64,000 nucleotides of DNA from assembly GCA_019654715.1 (NCBI GenBank), contig BPEH01000001.1:48781-112780 (forward strand), written 5' to 3'. Of the stretch, positions 36,770 to 46,140 are shown piece by piece; within the stretch, counting starts at the first letter, position 1, and each line of letters begins with the position of its first letter. The DNA is from Fidelibacterota bacterium. GTDB lineage: Bacteria; Fidelibacterota; Marinisomatia; Marinisomatales; Marinisomataceae. Below the pieces are notes generated by a model. It was given only the letters and a program-made list of their open reading frames with translations. It was not told the DNA's origin and did no database searches. The position numbers were made by a program, and so were the translations under genes.

Positions 36770-37450
36770 TTATTCAACCCCTAACTTAATTCCTGGTCCC
36801 AATGTAGAAGATATACTAATTGAATTCAGGAAAGTCCCTTTAAAAGAATTAGGTTTTGCACTCATCACCGCACCATGAAGAACTTTAAAATTTTCTTTTA
36901 AATCATTTTCAGAAAATGAAGTCTTACCAATAGATGATTGGAGAATGCCATTTTTTTCTACTCTAGCATCAATCTTTCCTGCCTTTAATTCTTTAACTGA
37001 TTTTTCGATATCATTGGTCACAGTACCAGATTTTGGGTTAGGCATTAAACCTTTAGGTCCTAGCACTTTACCTAACTTCCCTATCTCACTCATTAAATCT
37101 GGAGTAACGACTATTTTATCTACATCTGTCCATCCACTTTTTATTTTTTCAAGATATTCTTTGTTACCGACAAAATCTGCTCCTGCATCTTTTGCTTCTT
37201 TTTCCTTATCTGCATTCACTAAAGCTAAAACAACTACTTTTTTACCTACTCCATGAGGCAACATTAGATTTAATCTAATATTTTCATCAGCATGCCTAGG
37301 ATCAACTCCCAAATTATATGAAACATCAACAGATTCAGCAAAAGACGCTCTTTTGAATTCCATTAACATGGATAGTGCTTCATCAATTGTATATGTCTTT
37401 GATGAATCTATTTTCTCATTTACCAATTTTGAAAATTTTGTTTTCTTCAT
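36770..37450 (-). CDS. rplA: 50S ribosomal protein L1
   Basis: 226 residues, intact. The signature [20 protein letters not shown] is present. L1 forms the mobile stalk that moves deacylated tRNA and represses rplKA translation in E. coli. It overlaps the rplK stop by four bases. Confidence 0.97.
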   Translation of the reverse strand: MKKTKFSKLVNEKIDSSKTYTIDEALSMLMEFKRASFAESVDVSYNLGVDPRHADENIRLNLMLPHGVGKKVVVLALVNADKEKEAKDAGADFVGNKEYLEKIKSGWTDVDKIVVTPDLMSEIGKLGKVLGPKGLMPNPKSGTVTNDIEKSVKELKAGKIDARVEKNGILQSSIGKTSFSENDLKENFKVLHGAVMSAKPNSFKGTFLNSISISSTLGPGIKLGVE

Positions 37451-37875
37451 CTTTCTATCTCAATCCCCATACTAACTGCAGTCCCAGCAATCATTTCAGC
37501 TGCATGATCTAGATTATGAGCATTCAAATCTTTCATCTTCATTTCTGCAATCTTTTTGCACTGGGCAATAGTAATTGTAGAAACTTTATCCCTATTTGGT
37601 TCTTCAGAACCTTTTTTTAATTTTAATTCTTTCATTATTAGTGTAGAAGCAGGTGGTGATTTAGTTTCAAATGTAAATGATCTATCTTTATAAACTGTTA
37701 TCACTACAGGAGTTAATACTCCTTGTAGTTCCCTAGTTTTCTCATTAAAAGCATTACAGAAATCCATAATGTTAACTCCATGTTGACCAAGGGCAGGTCC
37801 TACAGGAGGGGCTGGATTCGCTTGTCCAGCTGGAATCTGTAATTTAATTAATCCGTTTATTTCTTTTGTCGCCAT
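37447..37875 (-). CDS. rplK: 50S ribosomal protein L11
   Basis: 142 residues from ATG 37875 ([20 protein letters not shown]), chosen because homologues start there; four codons upstream are open but overlap nusG. The segment [20 protein letters not shown] and the C-terminal rRNA-binding [21 protein letters not shown] are present. It is the thiostrepton-binding region protein and is needed for RelA activation. Confidence 0.97.
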   Translation of the reverse strand: MATKEINGLIKLQIPAGQANPAPPVGPALGQHGVNIMDFCNAFNEKTRELQGVLTPVVITVYKDRSFTFETKSPPASTLIMKELKLKKGSEEPNRDKVSTITIAQCKKIAEMKMKDLNAHNLDHAAEMIAGTAVSMGIEIER

Positions 37876-37876
37876 A

Positions 37877-38408
37877 TTAATTATCAATAATTATTTGGTT
37901 AAAACTTAATTCAATTGGTGTTGGACGGCCAAAAATATTAACATTAACTTTAATTCTATTTCTATCATTAATCTCTTGTACTAAGCCATCAAAATCTTTA
38001 AAAGGACCATCGATAACCTTTACAGAATCTCCAACCTTAAATGGAATCTCAATATCATGTACAGTTGTATCATCACCATCAATAGATCCAACAATTCTTT
38101 TAATTTCGTTATCATTTAAAGATTGAGGACTATCTTTAGGTCCAACAAAACTCATAACACCATCAACGCCTTCGATAAAAAATTTTGTTTCATTATTCAT
38201 TTCCATTTTTAACAAGATATATCCAGGAAAAAATACTTTTTTCTTAACACGTTTTTTTCCATTTTTGATATCTACAACATTCTCTGTTGGAATAAGTACA
38301 TCATCAATATTTTTTGCTATATCAGGTTCATACTCAAGCTCGCGAAAAATAGAAGATCTTTTTTTTTTCTTCTTTCCCTGACATCACTCTTAAACTATAC
38401 CAATTCAT
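37877..38408 (-). CDS. nusG: Transcription antitermination factor NusG, one frameshift
   Basis: ATG 38408 gives [16 protein letters not shown]; the frame is lost in a run of nine A near 38360. The next frame continues with [21 protein letters not shown] and [12 protein letters not shown], then the C-terminal KOW domain [21 protein letters not shown]. Joined length is about 176 residues. It couples RNA polymerase to the ribosome through S10. The start overlaps the secE stop (ATGA). Confidence 0.94.
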
Positions 38409-38588
38409 AATAATGCACTCACTACTTTTTCCCACTAACCAATCAACAGCAAAAAGAAAAACAACAAATATAAAAGAAAAGATAATAATTAGATAAGTTG
38501 AACCCCTTAATTCAGAATAGGTTGGCCAAGAAACCTTATTCATTTCTAGATACACTTGATTTAAAAAATCTTTTACCGCTTTAAACAT
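38405..38588 (-). CDS. secE: Protein translocase subunit SecE, frame error at the end
   Basis: About 60 residues: MFKAVKDFLNQVYLEMNKVSWPTYSEL, then one membrane segment (in part IIIFSFIFVVFLFAVDWLVG). This is the short single-helix SecE with the conserved VSWP amphipathic helix. As printed, the frame runs on into nusG; removing one base in GGGAAAAAG near 38435 gives an ordinary end, KVVSALL and TGA. It lies 14 bases after tRNA-Trp. Confidence 0.93.
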
Positions 38589-38602
38589 ATTTTCCCTTAT
38601 CG

Positions 38603-38675
38603 CAGGTGAGGCAGGAATTGAACCCGCAACCCCCGGTTTTGGAGACCGGTGCTCTACCAATTGAGCTACTCACCT
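38603..38675 (-). tRNA. tRNA-Trp (anticodon CCA)
   Basis: Acceptor AGGTGAG/CTCACCT, D-arm GCTCAATTGGTAGAGC, anticodon stem CCGGT/ACCGG with loop CTCCAAA, T-loop TTCAATT, discriminator G. No CCA is encoded. It is wedged between rpmG (5 bases) and secE (14 bases), the same place as in many bacteria, so it must be cut from the tuf-secE messenger. Confidence 0.97.
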
Positions 38676-38680
38676 ATTTG

Positions 38681-38845
38681 CTATTTTATTTCTTTAAAAA
38701 CAACATGCTTTCGAGCTACAGGATCGTATTTTTTGTATTCTACCTTATCAGGATGTCTATGTCTACTTTTAGTAACAGTATAACGATACCCTGTCCCTGC
38801 AGTGCTCTCTAGTCTTATAATTGCTCTTTTGCTATTTCCCGCCAT
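38681..38845 (-). CDS. rpmG: 50S ribosomal protein L33 (zinc-free form)
   Basis: 54 residues beginning [20 protein letters not shown], then [22 protein letters not shown]. There is no cysteine, so this is the C-minus, zinc-independent L33. It starts two bases after the tuf stop and ends five bases before tRNA-Trp. Confidence 0.95.
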   Translation of the reverse strand: MAGNSKRAIIRLESTAGTGYRYTVTKSRHRHPDKVEYKKYDPVARKHVVFKEIK

Positions 38846-38847
38846 TA

Positions 38848-40039
38848 TTATGAGACAACTTCAGTCACAACACCTGAACCTACAGTGTGTCCACCTTCTC
38901 TAATAGCGAATCTAAGCTCTTTATCCATAGCAATTGGTGTAATAAGCTCTACATCCATTTCAACATTATCACCAGGCATAACCATTTCAGTTCCTTCTGG
39001 CAATGTAACAACTCCGGTCACATCAGTAGTTCTAAAATAAAACTGAGGCCTATAGTTGTTAAAAAATGGAGTGTGTCTACCACCCTCATCTTTCTTTAAA
39101 ACATATACTTGTGCTTTAAAGTTTGTATGAGGAGTAATTGAACCTTTAGCAGCAGCTACCATTCCTCTTTTTAATTGATCTTTTTCAACACCTCTCATTA
39201 ACAAACCAGCATTATCACCAGCTTGGCCTTCATCAAGAGTTTTTTGGAACATCTCTACACCTGTCACAACAGTTTCCATATCAGAACCTAAACCAATAAG
39301 TTCAACTTTATCGTTTACTTTTACAATTCCAGATTCGATTCTACCTGTTCCGACAGTTCCTCTACCGGTAATACTAAATACGTCTTCTATTGGCATTAAA
39401 AACGGTTTGTCAACAGCGCGTTCTGGTTGAGGAATAAATGAGTCACAAGCTTCCATTAATTCGGTAATACATTTAGTAGCTTCTGCATCATCTTTATTTT
39501 CGAGAGCTTTTAAAGCACTTCCTTTGATGATAGGAGTATTATCACCATCAAATTTATATTCACTTAATAGATCTCTTAATTCCATTTCAACTAACTCTAA
39601 TAGTTCAGGGTCATCAACTTGATCAACCTTTTTTCATGAAAACCACCATACTAGGTACATTAACCTGACGAGCTAATAAAACGTGTTCACGAGTTTGAGG
39701 CATAGGACCATCTGCAGCACTAACCACAAGAATGGCTCCATCCATTTGTGCAGCACCAGTAATCATATTCTTGATATAGTCGGGGTGCCCAGGACAGTCA
39801 ACGTGAGCATAGTGACGATTTTCAGTCTCATATTCAACGTGTGCTGTTTGGATAGTAATCCCTCTTTCTCTTTCCTCAGGTGCATTATCAATAGTATCAA
39901 AAGAACGCAATTCAGCCATTCCCAAATTACTTTGGGTTTGCGTAATTGCTGCAGTCAACGTTGTTTTTCCGTGATCAACGTGACCAATAGTACCAATATT
40001 ACAGTGAGGCTTATTTCTTTCAAATTTGCCTTTAGCCAT
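38848..40039 (-). CDS. tuf: Elongation factor Tu, one frameshift
   Basis: The G domain has [34 protein letters not shown] and, after a shift in the A-run near 39632, [18 protein letters not shown]. Domains 2 and 3 follow with [11 protein letters not shown] and [15 protein letters not shown]. Joined length is about 396 residues. EF-Tu brings aminoacyl-tRNA to the ribosome. It is preceded by four tRNA genes, the arrangement of E. coli tufB. No second tuf copy is in the window. Confidence 0.96.
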
Positions 40040-40073
40040 TTTTTTCTCCTTATTTATAAATAAAAATTCTTTG

Positions 40074-40146
<73 letters not shown>

Positions 40147-40159
40147 ATTAAGCTTATTG

Positions 40160-40232
40160 AGCGGGCGACGAGATTCGAACTCGCGACCCTCAGCTTGGAA
40201 GGCTGATGCTCTACCAGCTGAGCTACACCCGC
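40160..40232 (-). tRNA. tRNA-Gly (anticodon TCC)
   Basis: Acceptor GCGGGTG/CGCCCGC with a G-C-rich stem, D-arm GCTCAGCTGGTAGAGC, anticodon stem TCAGC/GCTGA with loop CTTCCAA, T-loop TTCGAAT, discriminator T. No CCA is encoded. The 3' end is 13 bases from tRNA-Thr(GGT). Confidence 0.97.
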
Positions 40233-40240
40233 AAAACTCG

Positions 40241-40323
40241 TGGGGAAAGAAGGATTCGAACCTCCGTAGACTTACGTCAACAGATTTACAGTCTGCCGCC
40301 TTTAACCACTCGGCCATTTCCCC
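40241..40323 (-). tRNA. tRNA-Tyr (anticodon GTA)
   Basis: A class II tRNA: acceptor GGGGAAA/TTTCCCC, anticodon stem GCAGA/TCTGT with loop CTGTAAA, a variable arm around GACGTAAGTC, T-loop TTCGAAT, discriminator A. No CCA is encoded. A 65-base spacer separates it from tRNA-Thr(TGT); I see nothing in that spacer. Confidence 0.97.
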
Positions 40324-40388
40324 TCAATCCTTATCCGTTATTCCTTGAGTAGGAAAAATTTTCAAATAACTCTTTACCTAAGTCGGTG

Positions 40389-40461
40389 AGCCGGCGAGAG
40401 GATTTGAACCCCCGACCCGCTGATTACAAATCAGCTGCTCTACCAACTGAGCTACACCGGC
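40389..40461 (-). tRNA. tRNA-Thr (anticodon TGT)
   Basis: Acceptor GCCGGTG/CGCCGGC, D-arm GCTCAGTTGGTAGAGC, anticodon stem GCTGA/TCAGC with loop TTTGTAA, T-loop TTCAAAT, discriminator T. No CCA is encoded. It is the first transcribed element after the promoter at 40505-40532. With the GGT tRNA it covers the threonine codons by ordinary wobble apart from ACG, which TGT may read. Confidence 0.97.
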
Positions 40462-40476
40462 ATACACAATCTTACG

Positions 40477-40490
40477 TACGCGTGCGCGTA
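40477..40490 (-). repeat. GC-rich inverted repeat in the tRNA-tuf leader
   Basis: TACGCG-TG-CGCGTA is a perfect 6-base inverted repeat with a 2-base centre, lying in an otherwise AT-rich gap. It falls just downstream of the expected transcription start and 16 bases before tRNA-Thr. It could be a leader hairpin or a protein-binding dyad. A shared CCTACGCG also occurs upstream of the str promoter. Confidence 0.5.
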
Positions 40491-40504
40491 GGCAAAAACG
40501 ACGA

Positions 40505-40532
40505 AATATAACGAAAATAAAGAGAAAATCAA
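40505..40532 (-). promoter_or_regulatory. Putative sigma-70 promoter of the tRNA-tuf-secE-rpo transcript
   Basis: On the minus strand TTGATT (40532-40527) and TATATT (40510-40505) are 16 bases apart. The stretch from the -10 through the start point (40493-40510) is the same as at the str promoter in 17 of 18 positions. The discriminator after the -10 (TCGTCG) is unusually GC-rich for this genome, a property of promoters under stringent control in well-studied bacteria. No other gene start lies between it and tRNA-Thr. Confidence 0.65.
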
Positions 40533-40533
40533 A

Positions 40534-41916
40534 TTATTTCTTTTTGAGGAGCTTCTGAGAATCTTTTAAATCTTCAATTAACCAGCCTAATTTTTCAATT
40601 TCTCCTCTTAGCTTATCTGCTTCTTCCCATTTTTGTTGTTTTCTCATTTTTTCTCTCAAGGATGCCAATTTCTGAACTTCAGAAGGAATTTCCTGATTTT
40701 TTAAGGAAGTTTGGGTTTAAAACACAAAAGATAGAATTGAACCCAGCAATGAATTCTTGAGATTCTTTTATATCTTTTTCTGATAATGAATTATCATGAA
40801 TTTTTTTATTCTTTTTATTAAAAAAATCAAAGAATATACCCAAGGCTTCTGGGGTATTTAAATCATCATTCAATGCATCTAAAAATCTAGTATAATCGTC
40901 TGAAATGTTTGCATTAGAACTTTCTAACGTATTTATTCCTATGTGTCTATAAAACGATTAATTTTATCTAACATTTTAGAGGAATCATCTAATTTTTTAT
41001 CAGAAAAATAAATCTTGGATCTATAATGGGATGATAATAAAATAATCTCAATGTTTCCGGTGAATATTTCTCTAATAAATCAGAAAATTAACAGTATTTC
41101 CTAAAGATTTACTCATTTTCTCTTCTTCAAGGGTCAAATGTTTTGAATGAAGCCAATAATTTGAAAAAGTAGCACCCAAGAGAGCTTCAACTTGAGCAGT
41201 TTCATTCTCATGATGAGGAAATTTTAAATCAATTCCTCCACAATGAATATCAATAGCATTTCCTAAAGATTTTGTTGCTAACACAGCACATTCTGTGTGC
41301 CAAGCAGGTCTACCATTCCCCCACTCTGATTCCCATGTAATATCACCATCTTCTTCTTTCCAAGCTTTCCACAATGTAAAATCTTTCTGATTTTTCTTTC
41401 CTAAGGCATTATCTTCATCATTTAAGGCTTCTATATTTTCCATGTTTATAAATTTTTCCATACTGACTATACCCATCTGTATCAAAGAAAATATTTCCAT
41501 TAGCATTATATGCATGTCCTTTATCAATTAATTGTTTTGATAAAATCAATCATTGCTGGTACATGGTCGGATGTTTTTGGATATTCATCAGCTTTCTTAA
41601 TACTCAATGTTTTTGAATGTTGTAAGAAAACATCATTGAACTTGGTAGTGAGTTCTTTATAATCCATCTCACCACTATTAACTTTATCAATAATTTTATC
41701 ATCAATATCAGTAATGTTGACTACTTGTTTTACTTTAAAATTATTTTGAATCAATACTCGTTTCACTAGGTCATAAAAAATAAAGGTTCTAAAATTTCCT
41801 AAATGAGGATCATCATATACCGTTGGCCCACAACAATACATCAAAACTTGATTAGGTAATATAGATTTAAAATCTTCTTTCTGTGAAGTAGCTGAATTGT
41901 AAAGTTTTAAACTCAT
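40534..41916 (-). CDS. cysS: Cysteinyl-tRNA synthetase, several frameshifts
   Basis: The clean N-terminal piece has the zinc ligand and HIGH-type motif in [19 protein letters not shown]. The middle piece has WHTECAVLA and [15 protein letters not shown] (further zinc ligands) and the KMSKS loop [11 protein letters not shown]. The C-terminal pieces include [19 protein letters not shown] and end KLLKKK at TAA 40536-40534. Breaks lie near 41440-41525, 41070 and between 40680 and 41070. Joined length is about 460 residues, typical. It overlaps the ddl stop by four bases. Confidence 0.94.
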
Positions 41917-42797
41917 TTTTCTAGCGATAATTTAATAATTTTATCAATCAAATCTTCAAAACTTAAACCAACAGCTTTTGCTGCCATTGGAAATAAGCTG
42001 GTTTCAGTCATTCCTGGTAATGTATTAATTTCTAATAACCAAAATTTATTGTCTTTATCCAATCGAAAATCGACTCTTGAATATACTTGACAGCCTAACA
42101 ACCTATGAATTTTCAACGCAGTATTTTTGATCTCTTCTGATAATAAATCATCAATTTCTGCTGGACATACATAATCAGATTCTCCCTTCGTATATTTAGA
42201 TTTATAATCGTAAATACTAGAATGAGGTTTAATCTCAACTATTGGCAATGCTTTATCTCCAAAAACAGAAACAGTAATTTCTTTTCCATCAATATATTTC
42301 TCTATTAGAACATCGTCTCCATATTCAAGAGATTTATCGATTGCAGAATCAAGAGATGATAGGCGATCAATCAAACTAAACCCAATTGTACTCCCTTCTT
42401 TATTGGGTTTCACAACAGGTGTAAAATCAATATCGGCAACGTTAAATATTTTATTGTTATCTATTAATAGCCATCTTGGTGTTAAAATATTATTCTCTTT
42501 TGCGAGAATTTTAGTAAAATTTTTATCAAAACAATGTTCTGAAGACAGCGAACTAGAACCATTATAACATATTTTATGATTTTCTAGAATTTTTTGTACA
42601 GATCCATCTTCTCCAAAAGTTCCATGAAGTGCTAAAAAGATAAAATCAAATTTCTGATTAAGAATTGATTCATCAAAGCCATCAAAACCTTGAACATTAT
42701 ATCCTAATTTCTCACAAGCATGGATGATAGCCCTACCGGAATTAATGGATACTTCTCTTTCAGAAGAATCTCCACCATATATGACACCTATATTAAT
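41913..42797 (-). CDS. ddl: D-alanine--D-alanine ligase with unusual start
   Basis: An ATP-grasp ligase of cell-wall synthesis. Typical parts are IGVIYGGDSSEREVSINSG at the N-terminus, ALHGTFGEDGSVQ, VVKPNKEGSTIGFS and the metal/product region NTLPGMTETSLFPMAAKAVG. The frame is open without a break from 42797, where it is bounded by TGA 42800-42798. No ATG, GTG or TTG precedes the conserved INIGVIYGG; the first codon is ATT, five bases after AAGGAG. Either ATT is used or a base is missing here. Joined length is about 294 residues, normal. Confidence 0.93.
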   Translation of the reverse strand: MNIGVIYGGDSSEREVSINSGRAIIHACEKLGYNVQGFDGFDESILNQKFDFIFLALHGTFGEDGSVQKILENHKICYNGSSSLSSEHCFDKNFTKILAKENNILTPRWLLIDNNKIFNVADIDFTPVVKPNKEGSTIGFSLIDRLSSLDSAIDKSLEYGDDVLIEKYIDGKEITVSVFGDKALPIVEIKPHSSIYDYKSKYTKGESDYVCPAEIDDLLSEEIKNTALKIHRLLGCQVYSRVDFRLDKDNKFWLLEINTLPGMTETSLFPMAAKAVGLSFEDLIDKIIKLSLEK

Positions 42798-43330
42798 TCA
42801 ATCTCCTTTGCTGCATGTAATAAATCGTTTGCAATCAAATTAGGTTTACATTCTTTTTTGACATCTTCTAAGTGAGATTTTCCATATCCTGATAATAAAA
42901 AAATAGTCTTCATTTCTGCTCTTTCTCCAGCTTGTACATCTACTATTGAATCACCAATCATCACACTATTCTTTAAATCAACATTAAAATCCTCTTTGGC
43001 TTGTAAAAACATACCAATACCCGGTTTTCTTATTGCATTAAAACCTTCATTATAGTCGTCAGCAAAATAAATCTTTCTCAAAGGTAAATCTCTTTTTTCA
43101 AATTCTTCGGTAACGAATTGATGAATTTCATTTAAAGGATCAATGCTAACTCTTCCAGTTGATAAACCAGATTGATTGGTAACAATAATAAAGTTTTTAG
43201 CATGTCCTTTTAATATATCCAAAGCTTCAAATGCATAATCATAAAAATGAAAATCGGACAAACCATTAATATAGCCATATCCAACATCATTAATTGTACC
43301 ATCTCTATCTAGGAATATTGTATCAAACAT
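42788..43330 (-). CDS. HAD-IIIA phosphatase, GmhB/HisB-N-like
   Basis: About 180 residues from ATG 43330. The nucleophile motif IFLDRDGTIND, then FVIVTNQSGLSTGR and the acidic motif VMIGDSIVDVQAGERAEM are those of D-glycero-D-manno-heptose-1,7-bisphosphate 7-phosphatase and the histidinol-phosphatase domain. The zinc loop of GmhB (Cys-x-His and Cys-x-Cys) is absent; the matching region reads YFADDYNEGFNAIRKPGIG. A heptose role is plausible for an outer-membrane organism, but the substrate remains open. An ATG at 43342 is an alternative start. It overlaps ddl. Confidence 0.75.
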   Translation of the reverse strand: MFDTIFLDRDGTINDVGYGYINGLSDFHFYDYAFEALDILKGHAKNFIIVTNQSGLSTGRVSIDPLNEIHQFVTEEFEKRDLPLRKIYFADDYNEGFNAIRKPGIGMFLQAKEDFNVDLKNSVMIGDSIVDVQAGERAEMKTIFLLSGYGKSHLEDVKKECKPNLIANDLLHAAKEIELI

Positions 43331-43331
43331 A

Positions 43332-43889
43332 CTAATTAACATCTCTCCAATCTAAGACTTCCCAAGAATCAAAATTATTTGAAATCAATGGAACATCAAA
43401 ATCTATTATATCTACTATTTCTGTTTCGAATAATGAAACACCTTCATCTTGTATTTGAAGAGACACAATTTGTTTCAAAATATTATCAAATCCAATTAGC
43501 AATAATTTAGAACCCAATGTGTAGGTTACTAAAGAAATTGATTCCTCATTATTGATTTCGGTCATGTTATATCGAGATAATTCCCCTTTATTAAAAACAT
43601 CTAATAAAGTTTCATCGGCACTTTCTATAATAATCAACTGATTATTAAAATCATAAGTTCTGACTTCATTATTTTCTATTAGTATTATACTTTTATTTTC
43701 TGAGAAGGTATCGAAATAAATTTGTTCACCAGATATTGATAACTTTGTTTGATTTTCTAGCGACTCCATAGATAGAATGATAGTTTTATTATCCAACTCT
43801 TCTATGAAAGAAATTATATCATCTGAAACTGTATTTTGAGTATATAAAATGCTGACTAGAAATAATAGTTTACTATATTTCTTCATCAT
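43332..43889 (-). CDS. lolA: LolA-like outer-membrane lipoprotein carrier
   Basis: 185 residues. A Sec signal peptide covers about the first 21 residues. The rest is rich in beta-strand patterns such as ENQTKLSISGEQIYFDT and NEVRTYDFNNQLIIIESAD, and has LLIGFDNILKQIVSLQIQDEGV, in line with the LolA/LolB fold. Sequence identity to classical LolA is low, so the call rests partly on its place directly after ftsK, the usual site of lolA. It would ferry lipoproteins from the inner to the outer membrane. It overlaps ftsK by 17 bases. Confidence 0.65.
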   Translation of the reverse strand: MMKKYSKLLFLVSILYTQNTVSDDIISFIEELDNKTIILSMESLENQTKLSISGEQIYFDTFSENKSIILIENNEVRTYDFNNQLIIIESADETLLDVFNKGELSRYNMTEINNEESISLVTYTLGSKLLLIGFDNILKQIVSLQIQDEGVSLFETEIVDIIDFDVPLISNNFDSWEVLDWRDVN

Positions 43890-46140
43890 TTCTGATTGTC
43901 TCTAGATAAGATTCGTCTACTAGAATTTCACGAGCTTTACTTCCAGAAAATGGACCTACTATTTTTAATCTTTCCATCTCATCAATTAAACGAGCTGCTC
44001 TTGAGTAGCCAATTGATAACCTTCTTTGTAATAGTGAGATTGAAGCTTGTTTGCTAACTACAATAATCTCAATTGCCTTATTCAATAGTTCATCATTAAA
44101 ATTATTTTCATTATCATTCAAGATACTTGTGGTATCTTTTATTGTTTCAATCACAAGTTCAGTTGGTTTAGGCTGTTCAGATATATAGCTAACAACATCC
44201 TCAATCTCTTTAAGGGTTATAAATGCACCATGCAACCTCACAGGAGATGATGATCCTGGTTTCTGGTATAACATATCTCCTTTACCAATAAGTTTATCTG
44301 CGCCATTTACATCAATAATTGTTCGTGAATCAATTTTTGTTGCAACCTGGAAAGCAATTCTAGCAGCAAAATTTGCTTTAATCACACCAGTAATAACATC
44401 AACAGAAGGTCTTTGGGTTGCAATTACTAAATGAATACCAACTGCTCTTGCTAGTTGGGCTAATCTTGCAATAGGGGCTTCAACATCTCTTGGACTATAC
44501 ATCATTAGATCCGCCAATTCATCTACCACCAGCACAATATAAGGCATTAAATCTTTGCTTTTTTTCTTCATGCCCTGATTGTATTCAGCAATATTCCTTT
44601 TTCCTTCATTTGCCAATAAATCATATCTTGAATCCATCTCTCTTTCAAGAGATCTAAGAGCAAGAATTGCATTTTCCTTTTTGGTTATAATTGATTCATC
44701 AATGCCATCAAATTTCAATAAATAATGATCTTCAAGTCCTTTATAAAGAGTCATTTCAACTTTCTTTGGATCAATAATAACAAACTTCAATTCCTCTGGT
44801 TTAAGTTGATACAATAAACTGACAATAATTGTATTCAAAGAGACAGATTTTCCAGATCCTGTTGTACCAGCAATAAGCAAATGGGGCATCTCTCCTAAAT
44901 CGAGGATTGCAATATCGCCTAAGGTACCCTTCCCAATAGCTAACTTGAGTTTAGCATCTGACTTTAAATATTTTTCAGAATTAATTACTGATTTTAAATA
45001 AATTGTTTGTGGATTATCATTTGGAATCTCAATACCAACAAGAGACGTACCGGGAATAGGCGCTAAAACTCTTACCCTATCTGCTTCCATCACCCTTGCA
45101 ATATCATCGGAAAGTTGAACAAATTTATTAACCCTCACACCTTCTGATGGTTCTATTTCAAAAAGCGTAATGATTGGGCCAGTTTTAATAGAACCAGTCT
45201 TTCCTTCAACACCAAATGTTGAAATTGAATTTCTTAAAAATTCGGCTCTTTCTTTTAAATAGTCATTGCTCAAACTTTCAGAATCGATTGGAATAGATTC
45301 TAATAAATCAGCTGAAGGAAATTTCCAATCTTTACGAATAATAGATTTCTTTCTTTTTTCATCAATATCTACTTCTTTTTCCACTATTCCCTTCTCAATT
45401 GATAATTCATCTTCAGTTCCTAATTTCTTTTCAGATACATCATCTATATCACTCACAATTTCTTCTTCGATAATATCTGAATTATCAACTAGCTCTTCTT
45501 CATCCTGTTTAATCACATCATCCAAGAAACTTTCATCTTCAATTATTTTTGGAGAATCTGAAGTCTTTTTCTTAGGAAATGAACTTTTTACTGAATCAAA
45601 TTGCTTACGGATAGAAGAAATAAGTAATCCACCAATTTTATAAGAACTTAAACGGAAAAATCCTCCAATCAATAGCACCCATAAGACAATAACCAATCCG
45701 ACTAGTCCGGTTGGACCAATCCAATCATGCAATAAATTCACAATCGCCCAACCTAGCAAACCAGAATATGAACTCATATTATCTGAAAAAGACGGATAAT
45801 TTTCAATCAATCCAAATGTTATCGAACTCAAGAAAATAAGTGCAGTTAAATATCGAATAACTCTATAAAGTTCAAATTTAAAATTTGAAATCAATTGAAG
45901 AGAGATTGCTAATCCAATTATTGGAATAAAATATGACCCATATCCAAATCCTAGCTTCACTAAAACATAGCTAGTATACACTCCAACAATATTAAAAGGG
46001 TTATTGATGCTTGCAGAAGTCAATGATGGATCTTCAGAAGAATCATGACCAATCAATGATCCTAGAACTAGCAAGGAAAAGAAACCAAGTAGCCACCCAA
46101 TTGTTTCTAATTTCATTTTTATGTCAGATTTCTCACTCAT
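43873..46140 (-). CDS. ftsK: DNA translocase FtsK
   Basis: 755 residues, intact. Four membrane segments lie in residues 15-165, then a short acidic linker (about 200-265), the motor domain with Walker A GTTGSGKS at 425-432 and Walker B IVLVVDELADLMM, and at the end a gamma winged helix (SISLLQRRLSIGYSRAARLIDEM in part) that reads KOPS sites. It moves chromosome dimers at the septum. The linker is short compared with E. coli FtsK. It overlaps gcvT by eight bases. Confidence 0.97.
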   Translation of the reverse strand: MSEKSDIKMKLETIGWLLGFFSLLVLGSLIGHDSSEDPSLTSASINNPFNIVGVYTSYVLVKLGFGYGSYFIPIIGLAISLQLISNFKFELYRVIRYLTALIFLSSITFGLIENYPSFSDNMSSYSGLLGWAIVNLLHDWIGPTGLVGLVIVLWVLLIGGFFRLSSYKIGGLLISSIRKQFDSVKSSFPKKKTSDSPKIIEDESFLDDVIKQDEEELVDNSDIIEEEIVSDIDDVSEKKLGTEDELSIEKGIVEKEVDIDEKRKKSIIRKDWKFPSADLLESIPIDSESLSNDYLKERAEFLRNSISTFGVEGKTGSIKTGPIITLFEIEPSEGVRVNKFVQLSDDIARVMEADRVRVLAPIPGTSLVGIEIPNDNPQTIYLKSVINSEKYLKSDAKLKLAIGKGTLGDIAILDLGEMPHLLIAGTTGSGKSVSLNTIIVSLLYQLKPEELKFVIIDPKKVEMTLYKGLEDHYLLKFDGIDESIITKKENAILALRSLEREMDSRYDLLANEGKRNIAEYNQGMKKKSKDLMPYIVLVVDELADLMMYSPRDVEAPIARLAQLARAVGIHLVIATQRPSVDVITGVIKANFAARIAFQVATKIDSRTIIDVNGADKLIGKGDMLYQKPGSSSPVRLHGAFITLKEIEDVVSYISEQPKPTELVIETIKDTTSILNDNENNFNDELLNKAIEIIVVSKQASISLLQRRLSIGYSRAARLIDEMERLKIVGPFSGSKAREILVDESYLETIRNDEEI

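Noticed and set aside
38405..38660. SecE-NusG fusion protein
   Set aside because: The joined frame results from one extra base in GGGAAAAAG; removing it restores a normal SecE end and the ATGA overlap with nusG.
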